From NCBI RefSeq assembly GCF_000024545.1, contig NC_013947.1, forward strand, positions 186,001 to 250,000: DNA of 64,000 bases. The letters are read 5' to 3'. The position numbers and the translations under genes were made by a program. This document shows, piece after piece, positions 63,272 to 64,000 of the stretch (the first letter of the stretch is position 1; the number at the start of each line of letters is the position of its first letter). The notes beneath the pieces were generated by a model. That model made no database searches, was not told the origin of the DNA, and was given only the letters and a program-made list of their open reading frames with translations. Origin of the DNA: Stackebrandtia nassauensis DSM 44728. GTDB lineage: Bacteria; Actinomycetota; Actinomycetes; Mycobacteriales; Micromonosporaceae.

Positions 63272-63314
63272 CGGCTCGTCCCGGTCACCAGGCCGGGGCG
63301 AGCCGCGATTTTTT
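63272..63314 (+). terminator. Rho-independent terminator
   Basis: A 13-bp stem (63272-63284 with 63293-63305, one G-T pair) and 8-base loop, followed by CGATTTTTT. The T-run makes this the clearest intrinsic terminator in the window. Confidence 0.92.
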
Positions 63315-63335
63315 GCGCGCCAACGCCCAACGCGT

Positions 63336-63364
63336 TTGCCAACAAACTGCGTCTAGTGGATACT
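63336..63364 (+). promoter_or_regulatory. promoter of the right-edge gene (leaderless)
   Basis: TTGCCA (63336-63341), 17 bases, then GATACT (63359-63364). The ATG follows 6 bases later, so transcription would start at the initiation codon. GTTTG-CCAA-CAAAC (63334-63347) over the -35 may be a small operator. Confidence 0.7.
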
Positions 63365-63370
63365 GTTTCC

Positions 63371-64000
63371 ATGAGACGCAATAATGGATCGTTGCCCCCG
63401 GCGATAAGCCTCTTCTTCCTCACCCCCGTCATCGCGGAATTCCTGCCCGGCTACCTGTCGCTCGACAGCCTCGTCACCGCCCTCGTGCTCGCCCCGATGT
63501 ACGGCGGCGGCGCACTGCTGATCCGCGAGCTCACCCGGCGCGCGGGACGCGGCTGGTGGACGATCCTGATCCTCGGCCTCGCCTACGGCGTCGTCGAGGA
63601 GGGATTCGGCACCCAGTCGCTGTTCAACCCGCACTACGCCGATCTGGAACTGCTGCAACCGGCGCACCTGCCCGGCCTCGGCATGGGCGCCTGGTGGACG
63701 GTGTTCGTCGTCGCGCTGCACGCGGTGTGGAGCATCGCCCTTCCCATCGCCATCGTGGAGGCGTTCACCGCTTCGCGCCCAAGGCAACCGTGGCTCGGCC
63801 GGATCGGGCTCACCGTCACCGCGCTGGTCTTCGCGCTCGGCGTCGCCGTGATCGCGTCCTTCACCATGGCCGGGGACGACTTCCGCGCCACACCCGGACA
63901 GTTCATCGGCGCCGCCGTCGCGGTAGTCCTACTAGCGACCCTGGCCCTGACACTCGGCGGAAAGCTGGACGCCCAAACCCTCGCCGAGCGCGCCGCACCA
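63371..64000 (+). CDS. multi-pass membrane protein (partial, cut by window edge)
   Basis: ATG at 63371 and open for 210 codons to the right edge with no stop. N-terminus MRRNNGSLPPAISLFFLTPV. At least five hydrophobic segments; a conserved-looking acidic motif YGVVEEGFGTQSLFNP near residue 75 lies between helices. I do not recognise the family. There is no ribosome site, and a good promoter ends 6 bases before the ATG, so translation is probably leaderless. Confidence 0.8.
   Translation, partial: MRRNNGSLPPAISLFFLTPVIAEFLPGYLSLDSLVTALVLAPMYGGGALLIRELTRRAGRGWWTILILGLAYGVVEEGFGTQSLFNPHYADLELLQPAHLPGLGMGAWWTVFVVALHAVWSIALPIAIVEAFTASRPRQPWLGRIGLTVTALVFALGVAVIASFTMAGDDFRATPGQFIGAAVAVVLLATLALTLGGKLDAQTLAERAAP

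Overview
The window is high-GC (about 70%) actinobacterial chromosome. Evidence for this is the strong G/C bias at third codon positions, GTG starts, several apparently leaderless promoters, a SARP regulator, a mycothiol-type DinB enzyme, two adjacent ClpP paralogues and CUT1 sugar-ABC genes without their own ATPase. The gene content would fit a Glycomycetales/Micromonosporales-type actinomycete such as Stackebrandtia, but that is an impression and was not checked. No rRNA, tRNA, CRISPR array, insertion sequence or phage was recognised. No stretch longer than 300 bases lacks a gene.

Layout. 1-1114: a divergent alpha/beta-hydrolase (cut by the left edge) and MarR pair with two operator palindromes between them. 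1115-25114: one minus-strand specialised-metabolite cluster. Read in transcription order it holds a SARP regulator, aspartate 1-decarboxylase (PanD), an ATP-grasp ligase, a 29-codon coupling ORF, a KS-AT-carrier PKS, NRPS C-A(Ser)-N-methyltransferase-T-C*, NRPS C-A-T, type II thioesterase, an MFS exporter and NRPS A(Leu)-T-C-A-T. The last C domain (C*) has lost its catalytic histidine. A shared 34-bp repeat element sits at the same distance from a -10 sequence in front of both panD and the ligase-led operon, which makes the SARP the likely pathway activator.

25220-29558: a DUF3500 protein, a YCII/ECF42 sigma pair, a DinB-type protein and a LacI regulator. 29646-35229: an arabinose-oligosaccharide operon (LacI operator, GH51, solute-binding lipoprotein, two permeases, GH43). 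35246-40622: an orphan winged-helix regulator, a TetR/DHA2 exporter pair with two operators, a zinc alcohol dehydrogenase, and an ArsR/SRPBCC pair. 40655-45626: a malonate-use cluster (fused carboxyltransferase, MatB, MatC, divergent GntR), which could also feed malonyl-CoA to the PKS. 45663-49703: a LanC-like protein with a Cys-Cys-Gly zinc motif, two ClpP subunits behind a PopR-like palindrome, and a convergent operon of an unknown protein plus a ClgR/PopR-like regulator.

49772-58687: a large LuxR regulator, a secreted subtilisin with a PKD domain, a secreted glycerophosphodiesterase, a tiny membrane protein, an SMP-30 protein and an ECF41-type sigma factor divergent from an NAD(P)-binding protein. 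58741-64000: a VOC protein, a RibD/DHFR-like reductase, a 41-bp perfect palindrome carrying two DnaA boxes, glyA, and membrane proteins running off the right edge. Most starts were chosen from visible Shine-Dalgarno sequences. Adenylation specificities are by-eye readings of the ten-residue code.
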